In this document: piece after piece, positions 55,742 through 63,704 of the stretch | Layout: each line of letters begins with the position of its first letter | How positions within the stretch are numbered: the first letter of the stretch is position 1 | NCBI RefSeq assembly: GCF_036186745.1 | Contig: NZ_CP108086.1 | Span: 3,348,001 to 3,412,000 of the forward strand | DNA from: Microbispora hainanensis | GTDB taxonomy: Bacteria > Actinomycetota > Actinomycetes > Streptosporangiales > Streptosporangiaceae | Length of the DNA stretch: 64,000 bases | Direction: 5' to 3' | Position numbers and translations under genes: made by a program | The notes under the pieces: model-generated | Told to the model about the DNA's origin: nothing | Databases searched by the model: none | What the model saw: only the letters and a program-made list of their open reading frames with translations

Positions 55742-56380
55742 TTGAGCAGGATCACGCAGGTCGCCGTCGGGGGAGCCTTACTGTTCGCCGCGCTGGGCTG
55801 CACCGCGTCGGCCGAGACGGTCTCCACCGACCCCGCGGCGGCGCAGACCCCGGCCCAGTCGACGCCGCTCGTCTCCGTCCCCCGGCAGGACGTGCGGGTG
55901 GAGCTCGATCCGAAGCGGATCGTCGGCGGGTCGACCAAGAGCATCCACATCACCGCCAGGTGCCCGCTGCCCCAGGGCGGCACGGCATATCGGGCGACCG
56001 CCCGCTCCGACGCCTTCACCGGTCTCGTCACGCTCGTCGCCCCGGCGTCGTCGGAGGCCACTCCGTCCGCCGCCGTGCCGATGGTGCGCGGCAGCGCGAC
56101 CATCAGGGCCGGAGCCAAGCCGGGCGGCTACCGCGTGCAGGTGCGCTGCGAGGCCACCAACGACATCGGCAGCGCGTCGTTCCGGATCGTCGCGCCGGAG
56201 CCGGACCACACCCAGGATCACACGAGGATTCCCACCCGGGCGCCGCACGCGGGCGGCGGCGGCACGGCGGCCGGGGGCCCCGAAGACGAGTCCGGCCTGC
56301 CGATGGGCGTGACCGTCGTCGTGCTGCTGGCCGCGCTCGGCGTCGGCATCGGCGTGGTCCGCAGGCGCTCCGGGGCCTGA
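55742..56380 (+). CDS. Exported protein with C-terminal membrane anchor, adjacent to sortase
   Basis: 212 aa, probable start TTG 55742, which has GGAAGAGG 7 nt upstream; GTG 55736 overlaps that site. A hydrophobic signal runs to ALGC (Cys20), an imperfect lipobox. A beta-rich central part with two Cys (TARCPLP and VQVRCEA) follows, then a Gly/Thr linker and a C-terminal helix (MGVTVVVLLAALGVGIGVV) ending RRRSGA. No LPXTG is visible (LPMG instead). The sortase follows 2 bp later, so it may be its substrate or partner; inference only. Confidence 0.8.
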   Translation: MSRITQVAVGGALLFAALGCTASAETVSTDPAAAQTPAQSTPLVSVPRQDVRVELDPKRIVGGSTKSIHITARCPLPQGGTAYRATARSDAFTGLVTLVAPASSEATPSAAVPMVRGSATIRAGAKPGGYRVQVRCEATNDIGSASFRIVAPEPDHTQDHTRIPTRAPHAGGGGTAAGGPEDESGLPMGVTVVVLLAALGVGIGVVRRRSGA

Positions 56381-56382
56381 CC

Positions 56383-56937
56383 TTGGCGCTGTCCACCCGG
56401 GGGGTGATCATCGCCGGGGTGGTCACCGGTCTCGCGTTCGCCGCCGTCGCGGGCGGCAGAGGGATGACGGACCAGCCCGCCGCCAGATCCTCCGTCGTAC
56501 CCAAGCGGATCGACATCCCGGCGCTGCACCTCAAGGCACCCCTGATGAAACTCGGCCTGACCGGCGACGGCGACGTCGAGCTGCCGCCGTTCGACAAGCC
56601 GTCCACCGCGGGCTGGTACACGGGAAGCGCCGTGCCGGGTGACCCCGGCGCCTCCGTGATCATCGGTCACGTGGACACCAAGACCGCGCCCGCCGTCTTC
56701 TACCGGCTGCGCGACCTGCGCCGGGGAGAAGTCGTGAAGGTGGTGCGCAGCGATGGCAAGACCGCCTCCTATCGGGTCGACTCGGTGGAGCGCGTGCCGA
56801 AGGACGACTTCCCCGCCGAGCGCGTCTACACCGAAGACGGCCTGCGCCTGATCACCTGCGGCGGCACATTCGACTGGTCGCGGCACGAATACCGCGACAA
56901 CGTCATCGTCTACGCCTCGCTGATCCGCGACGCCTGA
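56383..56937 (+). CDS. Class F-type sortase
   Basis: 184 aa from TTG 56383. N-terminal membrane anchor (GVIIAGVVTGLAFAAVAGG), then the sortase barrel beginning PKRIDIPALHL. His96 (IIGHVDT), Cys159 (LITCGG) and Arg171 (EYRDNVIVYA) form the catalytic set. Short actinobacterial sortases of this kind have poorly known substrates. GTG 56401 is an alternative start. Together with the preceding gene it interrupts the tsaE-tsaB neighbourhood. Confidence 0.88.
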   Translation: MALSTRGVIIAGVVTGLAFAAVAGGRGMTDQPAARSSVVPKRIDIPALHLKAPLMKLGLTGDGDVELPPFDKPSTAGWYTGSAVPGDPGASVIIGHVDTKTAPAVFYRLRDLRRGEVVKVVRSDGKTASYRVDSVERVPKDDFPAERVYTEDGLRLITCGGTFDWSRHEYRDNVIVYASLIRDA

Positions 56938-56970
56938 AGCCCGCCTGAGCCACCCGACGCCCCGGCGCCC

Positions 56971-57002
56971 GGTCCGTACGGCCGGCGGCGGCCGTACGGG
57001 CC
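56971..57002 (+). terminator. Terminator after the sortase gene
   Basis: CCGTACGGCCG (56974-56984) pairs perfectly with CGGCCGTACGG (56989-56999) around GCGG, with outer GGT/GCC pairs; 14 pairs in all. Confidence 0.8.
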
Positions 57003-57044
57003 GGGACCGGTCCCCGGCGTGGCGGTCCGCCTCCGCACAGCGAC

Positions 57045-57050
57045 TACGCT
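57045..57050 (+). promoter_or_regulatory. -10 box TACGCT of tsaB
   Basis: TACGCT then 8 nt and GTG 57059; no ribosome site. The terminator just upstream also implies a new promoter here. Confidence 0.5.
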
Positions 57051-57058
57051 TGACCTTC

Positions 57059-57781
57059 GTGCTTGTTCTGGCCTTCGACACCGCCACTCCCGCCGTCACC
57101 GCAGCGCTGTACGACGGCGAGCGAGTGGTGGCGGAGTCGACGACGATCGACGCGCGGCGGCACGGGGAGCTCCTCGCACCCGCCGTCGAGCACGTCCTGC
57201 GCGAGTCCGGCGCGACGCTCAAGGACGTGACCGCCATCGTCGCCGGGACCGGCCCCGGGCCGTACACCGGCCTGCGGGTCGGCCTGATGACCGCGACGGC
57301 GCTGGCCATGACCGCCGGGGTGCCGGCGTTCGGGATGTGCACGCTCGACGCCCTCGCGTACGCCGCGCGGGAGAGCGGTCCGTTCCTCGTCGCGACCGAC
57401 GCGCGCCGCAAGGAGGTCTTCTGGGCCCGGTACGGCGACTCGCGCACGCGGCTCGACGGGCCGCGCGTGGACCGGCCGCACGACCTGCCCGGGGAACTGC
57501 CCGTGATCGGCGCGGGCGGCGCCATGTACGCCGACGTGATCGGCCCCGACCGGGTGCGCGGCCCCGAACACCCCTCGGCGGGCGCGCTCGCGGCCCTGGC
57601 GGCCGAGCACCTCGCGACGCTGAGCGAGGAGGCGGCGGCGGAGCTCGCCCGGGTGCCCGAGGGCCGCGTGGACTCGGTCGAGAAGGCGCGGGAGCTGGCC
57701 GTGCTCGGCCCGCCCCGGCCCATCTACCTGAGGCGTCCCGACGCGCAGGTGCCCGGGGCGCCGAAGCGGGTGACGGCGTGA
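57059..57781 (+). CDS. tsaB: tRNA t6A biosynthesis protein TsaB
   Basis: Non-catalytic scaffold of the TsaBD complex; 240 aa. ASKHA-fold start MLVLAFDTATPAVTAALY, then IVAGTGPGPYTGLRVG. GTG 57059 was preferred over TTG 57050 because of family length and the -10 box. rimI follows after 19 bp. Confidence 0.93.
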   Translation: MLVLAFDTATPAVTAALYDGERVVAESTTIDARRHGELLAPAVEHVLRESGATLKDVTAIVAGTGPGPYTGLRVGLMTATALAMTAGVPAFGMCTLDALAYAARESGPFLVATDARRKEVFWARYGDSRTRLDGPRVDRPHDLPGELPVIGAGGAMYADVIGPDRVRGPEHPSAGALAALAAEHLATLSEEAAAELARVPEGRVDSVEKARELAVLGPPRPIYLRRPDAQVPGAPKRVTA

Positions 57782-57800
57782 CCCGCCCCGGAGGCACGTC

Positions 57801-58289
57801 GTGAGGCAGACCGAAATCGTGCTGCGCCGGATGACCCACGACGATCTGCCCGCCGTGATGGACATCGAACGGACCACGTTCCCCGCGGACGCCTGGAGCG
57901 AGGCCATGATGCGCGGCGAGCTCGCCGACCAGCCGCGCACCCGGCACTACGTCGTCGCCGAGCTGGGCGACCGCGTCGTGGGATACGCCGGTCTGGCGGC
58001 GGCGGGCGACCAGGCCGACGTCCAGACGATCGCGGTCCTCGCCGATCACCGGCGGGCCGGCGTCGGGACCGCGCTGATGAACGAGCTGCTCACCGAGGCC
58101 GCCCGGCGCGGCGCGGTCTCGGTGTTCCTGGAGGTCCGCGCCGACAACCCGCCCGCGCAGGCGATGTACGAGCGGTTCGGTTTCCGGCGGCTGGGCCTGC
58201 GACGGAGCTACTACGAAGACGGCACCGACGCGATCACCATGGTGAAGGACCTCGGGCCACGACACGGAGATCCGGGGGATGAGGCATGA
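57801..58289 (+). CDS. rimI: Ribosomal-protein-S18-alanine N-acetyltransferase (GNAT)
   Basis: 162 aa GNAT: acetyl-CoA loop VLADHRRAGVGTALM, DNPPAQAMYERFGF and a terminal YYEDGTDAITMVKDL. The RimI assignment follows from similarity and the standard tsaB-rimI-tsaD order. GTG 57801; substrate in this organism unproven. Confidence 0.88.
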   Translation: MRQTEIVLRRMTHDDLPAVMDIERTTFPADAWSEAMMRGELADQPRTRHYVVAELGDRVVGYAGLAAAGDQADVQTIAVLADHRRAGVGTALMNELLTEAARRGAVSVFLEVRADNPPAQAMYERFGFRRLGLRRSYYEDGTDAITMVKDLGPRHGDPGDEA

Positions 58290-58371
58290 GGCGGCGAACA
58301 TGTGAAGATCGTGCGATTCCCCGCGGCCTCCGGCGCGACGAGACCCCGGGCCGTACAGGTGAGGAGGCGGC

Positions 58372-59409
58372 ATGAGCAGGCATGACGAGCCGATCGTCCT
58401 GGGGATCGAGACGTCCTGCGACGAGACGGGCGTCGGCATCGTCCGCGGCCACACGCTGCTGGCCAACACCGTCGCCTCCAGCATGGACGAGCACGCCCGT
58501 TTCGGCGGCGTCGTGCCCGAGGTGGCCTCGCGGGCCCACCTGGAGGCCATGACGCCCACGGTCGAAGGCGCGCTGACCGCCGCCGGGCTGCGCTTCTCCG
58601 ACATCGACGCCGTCGCCGTCACCGCGGGCCCCGGGCTCGCGGGCGCGCTGCTCGTCGGTGTGGCCGCCGCCAAGGCGTACGCGCTGGGGCTCGGCGTCCC
58701 GCTCTACGGGGTCAACCACCTCGCCGCGCACGTCGCCGTGGACCAGCTGGAGCACGGCCCGCTGCCCAAGCCTTCGGTCGCGCTGCTGGTCTCGGGAGGG
58801 CACTCCTCGCTGCTCCTGGTGCCCGACGTGGCCCAGGACGTGATCTCGCTCGGGTCGACCGTGGACGACGCGGCCGGGGAGGCGTTCGACAAGGTGGCCC
58901 GGGTGCTCGGGCTGCCGTTCCCCGGCGGACCGCACATCGACCGGGCCGCCCGCGAGGGCTCGGGCGCGGCGGTGGCGTTCCCGCGCGGCAAGTACGACGA
59001 CGGCACCCTCGACTTCTCCTTCTCCGGCCTGAAGACGGCCGTGGCCCGGTGGGTCGAGGCCCGCGAGGCGGCGGGCGAGACGGTGCCCGTGGCCGACGTC
59101 GCCGCGTCGTTCCAGGAGGCGGTCGTGGACGTGCTCACCCGCAAGGCGCTGCAGGCGTGCGCCCGCTACGACGTGAAGGACCTGCTGATCGGGGGCGGCG
59201 TGGCCGCCAACTCCCGGCTGCGTGCCATGGCCCAGGAGCGCTGCGACGCGGTCGGAGTGCGCCTGCGGGTGCCACGGCCCGGCCTGTGCACCGACAACGG
59301 CGCGATGGTGGCGGCGCTCGGCGCGAACCTTGTGGCGGCGGGCGTCCGGCCCTCCACCCTGGACATCCCGGCGGACTCCTCGCTCCCGATCACCGTCGTC
59401 AACGTCTGA
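58372..59409 (+). CDS. tsaD: tRNA N6-adenosine threonylcarbamoyltransferase TsaD
   Basis: Catalytic subunit for t6A37; 345 aa. Start [16 protein letters not shown], metal-binding NHLAAH near residue 119-124, [22 protein letters not shown] and [14 protein letters not shown] 58372 behind GAGGAGG. Ends with a convergent gap before a minus-strand gene. Confidence 0.95.
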   Translation: MSRHDEPIVLGIETSCDETGVGIVRGHTLLANTVASSMDEHARFGGVVPEVASRAHLEAMTPTVEGALTAAGLRFSDIDAVAVTAGPGLAGALLVGVAAAKAYALGLGVPLYGVNHLAAHVAVDQLEHGPLPKPSVALLVSGGHSSLLLVPDVAQDVISLGSTVDDAAGEAFDKVARVLGLPFPGGPHIDRAAREGSGAAVAFPRGKYDDGTLDFSFSGLKTAVARWVEAREAAGETVPVADVAASFQEAVVDVLTRKALQACARYDVKDLLIGGGVAANSRLRAMAQERCDAVGVRLRVPRPGLCTDNGAMVAALGANLVAAGVRPSTLDIPADSSLPITVVNV

Positions 59410-59503
59410 CCGCCGCCCTCGCCTCCGCCGTCTGTACGGTCACAGGGCCGGTGGGAGCGATCCTCGGCAGGCGTGGCCGGTCGCCGATCGGGTGTGCTCG
59501 TGG

Positions 59504-59517
59504 GCGGTCATGACCGC
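59504..59517. promoter_or_regulatory. Perfect 14-bp palindrome GCGGTCATGACCGC
   Basis: Lies in the 185-bp convergent gap between tsaD and the coiled-coil gene. It has operator-like symmetry but no adjacent promoter; could also be part of a terminator. Confidence 0.4.
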
Positions 59518-59594
59518 AGGCGGGCCTAGGTTCGGCCTGGCCGAGGGGCGGTGGTCGGTTCAGCGTGGCCGTGGGCGGTTCTCGGTCGGCGGGT

Positions 59595-60533
59595 TCAGTC
59601 GGTGTGGCCGCGGGCGGGGCGGAGGAGGACCTCGGCGAGCGCCAGCATGGTCTCCTCCAGCGCGGCGAGCCGCCGGGCGACGTCGCCCCGTGCCGGTTCC
59701 ATGGCGCGGGTGACCGCGTCCGAGACGGTCTCGGCGATCTGTTCGCGGTCGGGCCTGCTGCGCACCGCGTCCGCGAGGGGCACGACGGCTCCCGCGGCCA
59801 GGGTGAGGTCGGCGTTCATGCCCGCGATGGTGGTGCTCATCTCGTCCACGCCGGCGGCGACGTCCCCGACGCCCGCGCCCAGCGCGGTCACCCTGGCGTC
59901 CATGCCCTCGACGGCGTGACCGAGACCGGCCACGGTGCCGCGCAGCTCCCCGATGCCGAGATCGGCGGGCAGGTTGCCGACGCGTTCACCGACCGCCTCG
60001 ACTCCGCTCTCCACCGCGTCGATCCGGCCGCCGACCGAGTCGAGCCGTTCGACCACGACGGCTTCGAGCCGTTCGGTGCGCTCGGTGAGCGCGGCGAGGG
60101 TCTTGTCGATCCGGGTGAACCGCCCGGCGGCGGCCTCCATGCTGCCCTGGAACTTGCCGAGCCGCTGCGAGACGTCCGCCATCCGCTCGGCGAGGCTCTG
60201 GGTCCGGCCGCCGACCTCGTCCACGTGGTCGCGGAGCAGTTCCATGTGCTGCGCCAGCCCCTCCGCCCACGCGGGCGGCCGGACCGTCATGTCGTCAAGT
60301 CGCTGGGTGATCGCCTCAAGCGCGACGCCGAGACCGCCCAGCTCACGCTCGCGCACCTCGCGCAGGAGCCACTCCATGCCTTCCAGCCGCTGGCGGATCT
60401 CGTCGAGCACGGCGCCCTGCGTCCTCTGCTCGTAGACGTGGTCCTGGGCCGCCCGGGCGAGCAGCTCACGCATCCGGTCGGAGATGGCGGTCTGGCTGCC
60501 CGCCTGGAGGAGGTTGTGGCTGGAATGCTCCAC
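59595..60533 (-). CDS. Coiled-coil protein of unknown function
   Basis: 312 aa from GTG 60533, with AAGGAG 8-10 nt upstream. After about 60 residues it is almost wholly heptad-like (MEWLLREVRERELGGLG, LAALTERTERLEAVVVERL, DEMSTTIAGMNADL), with no signal peptide or membrane helix. The pattern of variable hydrophobic heptads recalls methyl-accepting or DUF-type coiled coils, but no domain is recognised. Minus strand, followed upstream by the methyltransferase gene 155 bp away. Confidence 0.8.
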   Translation of the reverse strand: MEHSSHNLLQAGSQTAISDRMRELLARAAQDHVYEQRTQGAVLDEIRQRLEGMEWLLREVRERELGGLGVALEAITQRLDDMTVRPPAWAEGLAQHMELLRDHVDEVGGRTQSLAERMADVSQRLGKFQGSMEAAAGRFTRIDKTLAALTERTERLEAVVVERLDSVGGRIDAVESGVEAVGERVGNLPADLGIGELRGTVAGLGHAVEGMDARVTALGAGVGDVAAGVDEMSTTIAGMNADLTLAAGAVVPLADAVRSRPDREQIAETVSDAVTRAMEPARGDVARRLAALEETMLALAEVLLRPARGHTD

Positions 60534-60688
60534 CGAGAATGCTCCTTCACTCGCCGAAACGTCGGTTCGGCCCGTCTCGCGCAGATGAACGAACAGGCGG
60601 CACGCCCGACCGCCAACTTTAGGCCCTGACCCGCGGCCATCAGGCGTGGAATGAGAAAGGCGGTAATTGCCGGTGAATTGTCGCGGTA

Positions 60689-61927
60689 TTACCCGTCCGT
60701 GCTGGTAGCGGGCTCGCAGAGCAGGGCGAACGGCCTTTCTTCGATGCGGGTTAGCACGATCACGCAGGAATTGTCGCCGGAAAGCCGAAGATCCTTGCGC
60801 AGCCGTTCGACATCGACGGCGGACCCGCGCTTCTTGATGGTGACCACGCCGACGCGCCGCTCGCGCAGCGCCGCTCTCAGCCGCTTGAGCGAGAACGGCA
60901 TGACGTCGGTCACCTCGTAGCAGGGCGCCCATTCCGTCCGTACGAGCCGGTCGCTCGTGATGTAGGCGATCCGGGGATCGAGCAGACGGCCTGACACGAG
61001 GGCCGCGACCTCGGCGACCAGGTGGGCCCGCACCGCGGCGCCGTCGGGCTCGTAGAGATAGCGGCCCACCGGCCCGGTCTCCGCCTCGGCGCCGGACGCC
61101 GTGAGCGTGGCCCCGGACGGCAGCAGGGTGGCGCGGCGCCCGCCCGGCCCCATGCCGGTCCAGATCGCCGCCTCCTTCACCTCGCCGCGGTAGGACACCC
61201 ACTCGGCCTCGGCGCCCTCCGGGATGAACTCGTACGGGATGCCGGGGGCCACCTTCAGACAGGCCGCCGGGGCGCGGGCCACCAGGTCGAGCACGACCGG
61301 CCACGTGGGGGAGTAGGCCATCGGGTCGAAGGTCCGTCCCCTGGCCCCCCTTCTGGCGGGATCGGCGAACAGCAGGTCGTATCCGCCGGGGTCGGCCAGC
61401 GCGGCGTCGCCCGTGCGGACGTCGACCAGGGCGGACAGGCCGAGCGCCGCCGCGTTGGCCCGGGCGATCTCCACGGTCAGCGGATCGAGGTCCACGGCGT
61501 GCACCGGGCAGCCCGCCCTCGCCAGCGCGAGCAGGTCGCCGCCGATCCCGGAGCAGACGTCCAGCACGGAGGGGCCGCCCTCCGGCCCTCCGCCGGCCCG
61601 GATGTCGCCGGCCCGGATGTCGCCGGCCCGGATTCCGGAGGCCCGGATCCTGGCAGCGCGGTGTGCGGCGACCTCGGGACGGGTGGCCTGCTCCAGCCCG
61701 TGAGGGGTGAAGTACATGACGGCGGCGTCGGGGCCGAACTTCGCCTCGGCCCGCCGCCGCAGCGACGCCTGGGTGAGCGCCGCCGCCGTCAGGTCGGCCG
61801 GGTGGCTTCGGCGCATCGCGCTCGCGGCGGCCACGGGATCGGCGCCGTCGGCGAGTATCTTCACGGCCTCGTCGAGGGCCCCGCGCCCGGCGGGTGTGAG
61901 CAGCGTGCGGAAGGCGTCCAGGTCCAC
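60689..61927 (-). CDS. Class I SAM-dependent methyltransferase with THUMP-like C-terminal domain
   Basis: 412 aa, GTG 61927. Motif I VLDVCSGIGGDLLALA, acidic VDLDPLTVEIA, then DLLFADPARRGARG. The C-terminal quarter (ITSDRLVRTEWAPCYEV to VIVLTRIEERPFALL) resembles the THUMP-like domain associated with RNA methyltransferases. Between residues 95 and 112 an in-frame repeat gives IRAGDIRAGDIRAG. Substrate not known; a tRNA or rRNA guanine/uridine is plausible. Confidence 0.85.
   Translation of the reverse strand: MDLDAFRTLLTPAGRGALDEAVKILADGADPVAAASAMRRSHPADLTAAALTQASLRRRAEAKFGPDAAVMYFTPHGLEQATRPEVAAHRAARIRASGIRAGDIRAGDIRAGGGPEGGPSVLDVCSGIGGDLLALARAGCPVHAVDLDPLTVEIARANAAALGLSALVDVRTGDAALADPGGYDLLFADPARRGARGRTFDPMAYSPTWPVVLDLVARAPAACLKVAPGIPYEFIPEGAEAEWVSYRGEVKEAAIWTGMGPGGRRATLLPSGATLTASGAEAETGPVGRYLYEPDGAAVRAHLVAEVAALVSGRLLDPRIAYITSDRLVRTEWAPCYEVTDVMPFSLKRLRAALRERRVGVVTIKKRGSAVDVERLRKDLRLSGDNSCVIVLTRIEERPFALLCEPATSTDG
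61590..61650. repeat. 15-bp in-frame tandem repeat in the methyltransferase gene
   Basis: GTCGCCGGCCCGGAT occurs in tandem (two exact copies with degenerate flanks), encoding IRAGD units just ahead of the SAM-binding motif I. Confidence 0.7.
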
Positions 61928-62180
61928 GCTCGCGACGCTACCGTTTGCCGGACCCGCACGTCGGCCGGAGGCTCCGCCCTGTGGACAACCCGGAGCCGAC
62001 GACGGCTCCGGGGCCGGTCGGCGGGAGCCGGTGTCGCCGAGCCGCGCACGTCGGCGGAGGCTTCGTCGTGTGGACGATCGCGGCGGCGGCGACCGCGGCG
62101 GCGGCGACCGCGGAGGCGGTGACCGCGGAGGCGGTGACCGCAGGCTCGGGGCCGGTCAGCGGGAGCCGGTGTCGCCGAGC
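61928..62180. repeat. Tandem duplication at the 3' end of marR, with four 15-bp copies inside
   Basis: 34 bp at 62147-62180, which include the marR stop codon, match 62010-62043 with one mismatch. A second shared block, GCACGTCGG-CGGAGGCT to TGTGGAC, occurs at 61957-61986 and 62046-62075. Within the right copy GACCGC recurs every 15 bp (62091, 62106, 62121, 62136). The intergenic DNA is therefore a partial copy of the marR end. Confidence 0.7.
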
Positions 62181-62722
62181 GAGGCGAGCAGCTTGCAGAG
62201 CAGCCCCGACAGCCGCTCCCGATCCTCGCCGGTGAGGCCGGACAGCATCCGCTCCTCGTTGGCCACGTGACCCTCCAGCAGGGTGTCGACCACCGTACGG
62301 CCCTCGCCGGTGAGGGTGATCAGGACCATGCGGCGGTTGGACGGCGCGACCTCGCGATGCACCAGGCCCCGGGCGACGAGGCGGTCCACCCGGTTGGTGA
62401 GCGCGGCGGAGCTGACCATGGCGGCCGTGGCGAGATCGCTCATGCAGAGCCGGTGATCGGGGTTGGCACGGCGGAGCGTCGCGAGCACGTCGAACTCCCA
62501 TGGTTCGATGTCGTGCCCGGCGAAATACTCCTTGATGCCCTTCTCCAGCAGGCGGGACGCGCGGGAGATCCGCCCGGCCACTCCCATCGCCGAGCAGTCG
62601 ACGTCAGGGCGCACCCGGGCCCACTGGCCGAGGATCTGGTCGACGGCGTCGTTGTGGGGAGCGGGGTCGCCGGCGGCGAGGGTGTCGTTCCCGGGGGTCT
62701 CGTTCGTGAGGGTGTCGTTCAT
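62156..62722 (-). CDS. MarR-family transcriptional regulator
   Basis: 188 aa from ATG 62722 (MNDTLTNETPGND). Winged helix with DIEPWEFDVLATLRR, LCMSDLATAAMVSSAALTNRVDRL and the wing RRMVLITLTGEGR. ATG 62782 or 62770 would add Gly-rich residues and place the start inside the palindrome at 62781-62796, so I prefer 62722; no start has a good ribosome site. Divergent from an NAD(P)-binding protein gene. Confidence 0.87.
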   Translation of the reverse strand: MNDTLTNETPGNDTLAAGDPAPHNDAVDQILGQWARVRPDVDCSAMGVAGRISRASRLLEKGIKEYFAGHDIEPWEFDVLATLRRANPDHRLCMSDLATAAMVSSAALTNRVDRLVARGLVHREVAPSNRRMVLITLTGEGRTVVDTLLEGHVANEERMLSGLTGEDRERLSGLLCKLLASLGDTGSR

Positions 62723-62780
62723 AGCGCGCGCGGTCTGGGTTCTCCTCGCCGCTCCTCCTCCACCACCCATGGTAACGGAC

Positions 62781-62796
62781 ATTTCGACGTTGAAAT
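62781..62796. promoter_or_regulatory. MarR-type operator ATTTCGACGTTGAAAT
   Basis: 16-bp near-perfect palindrome between marR and the divergent gene. It overlaps the -35 TTGAAA of the plus-strand promoter, the classical position for repression. Confidence 0.6.
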
Positions 62797-62819
62797 ATCG
62801 ATAGGATCTACGCTACCTT
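62790..62819 (+). promoter_or_regulatory. Promoter of the epimerase-like gene
   Basis: TTGAAA (62790-62795), 18-bp spacer, TACCTT (62814-62819); predicted start near 62826. A second small inverted repeat AACAT-CAAA-ATGTT (62836-62849) lies between this start and the GAGGTGG ribosome site. Confidence 0.55.
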
Positions 62820-62861
62820 TGGCATCGAACAGTCAAACATCAAAATGTTAGAGGTGGAAAA

Positions 62862-63704
62862 ATGAAGATCCTGGTGCTGGGCGCGACCGGCTACATCGGT
62901 TCGGTGCTGACGGAGCGGCTCGCCGAGCGCGGCCACGAGGCGGTCGCGCTCGTACGGCCGAAGGCCCGCGACACCGCCGTTCCCGGCGAGGTGCGCCATG
63001 GCGACCTGTACGAACCCGAGACCCTCAAGAGCGCGGTGACGCCGGACATCGACGTCGTCGTGCACTCCGCCAACCCCACCGGTGACGAGCAGGTGGACGT
63101 CGCGGCGATCGAGGCGCTGGCCGGAGGGGGCGCGCGGCTCGTCTACATCAGCGGCGTCTGGGTGCTCGGCGCCACCACCGAGGCGGCGGGCGAGGACGCG
63201 CCGGTGAACCCCATCACCCCCTCCCGCTATCGCCCGCGGGTGGAACGGCTCGTGCTCGACGCGGGCGGCGTCGTCGTGAGGCCCGGCATCGTGTACGGCC
63301 GGGGCGTCGGCATCCCCACCCTGCTCACCGCCCCCGGGCAGGAGGACGGCCGCTATGTCCACGCGGGCGGCCCGGCGCCCACCTGGGCGACCGTGCACGT
63401 CGACGACCTGGCGGACCTGCTCGTGCTCGCGATCGAGAAGGCGGCGCCGGGGAGCCTTTTCCACGCCGTCGCCGAGGAGGCGGTGAGCGTCGCCGACGTG
63501 GCGGCGGCCGCGGGCCGTACGGGGAAGGCCGTGCCGTGGCCGATCGACGAGGCGGGTGAGGTGCTCGGGCGTCCCTTCGCCGAGGGGCTGGCCCTGAGCC
63601 AGGTGGTGAGCGGCGACCTGGCCAGGAAGGTCCTCGGCTGGAGGCCGAGCCGCCCCGGCCTCCTGGACGACGTCCGCTCCGGGTCGTACGCCTCGCGCGC
63701 CTGA
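62862..63704 (+). CDS. NAD(P)-binding Rossmann-fold protein, epimerase/dehydratase-like
   Basis: 280 aa. N-terminal GATGYIGSVL (Gly-x-x-Gly-x-x-Gly dinucleotide motif at residues 7-13), then DIDVVVHSANP, VYISGVWVLG and VRPGIVYGRG. The Tyr-x3-Lys pair of classical SDRs is replaced by YRPRVE, so catalysis may differ; NmrA- or isoflavone-reductase-like members are possible. ATG 62862 behind GAGGTGG. Probably controlled by the divergent MarR regulator. Confidence 0.88.
   Translation: MKILVLGATGYIGSVLTERLAERGHEAVALVRPKARDTAVPGEVRHGDLYEPETLKSAVTPDIDVVVHSANPTGDEQVDVAAIEALAGGGARLVYISGVWVLGATTEAAGEDAPVNPITPSRYRPRVERLVLDAGGVVVRPGIVYGRGVGIPTLLTAPGQEDGRYVHAGGPAPTWATVHVDDLADLLVLAIEKAAPGSLFHAVAEEAVSVADVAAAAGRTGKAVPWPIDEAGEVLGRPFAEGLALSQVVSGDLARKVLGWRPSRPGLLDDVRSGSYASRA

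Noticed and set aside
59595..61304. Coiled-coil protein extended upstream to 569 aa
   Set aside because: The extension overlaps the methyltransferase gene and has shadow-like composition; GTG 60533 has AAGGAG at the right distance.
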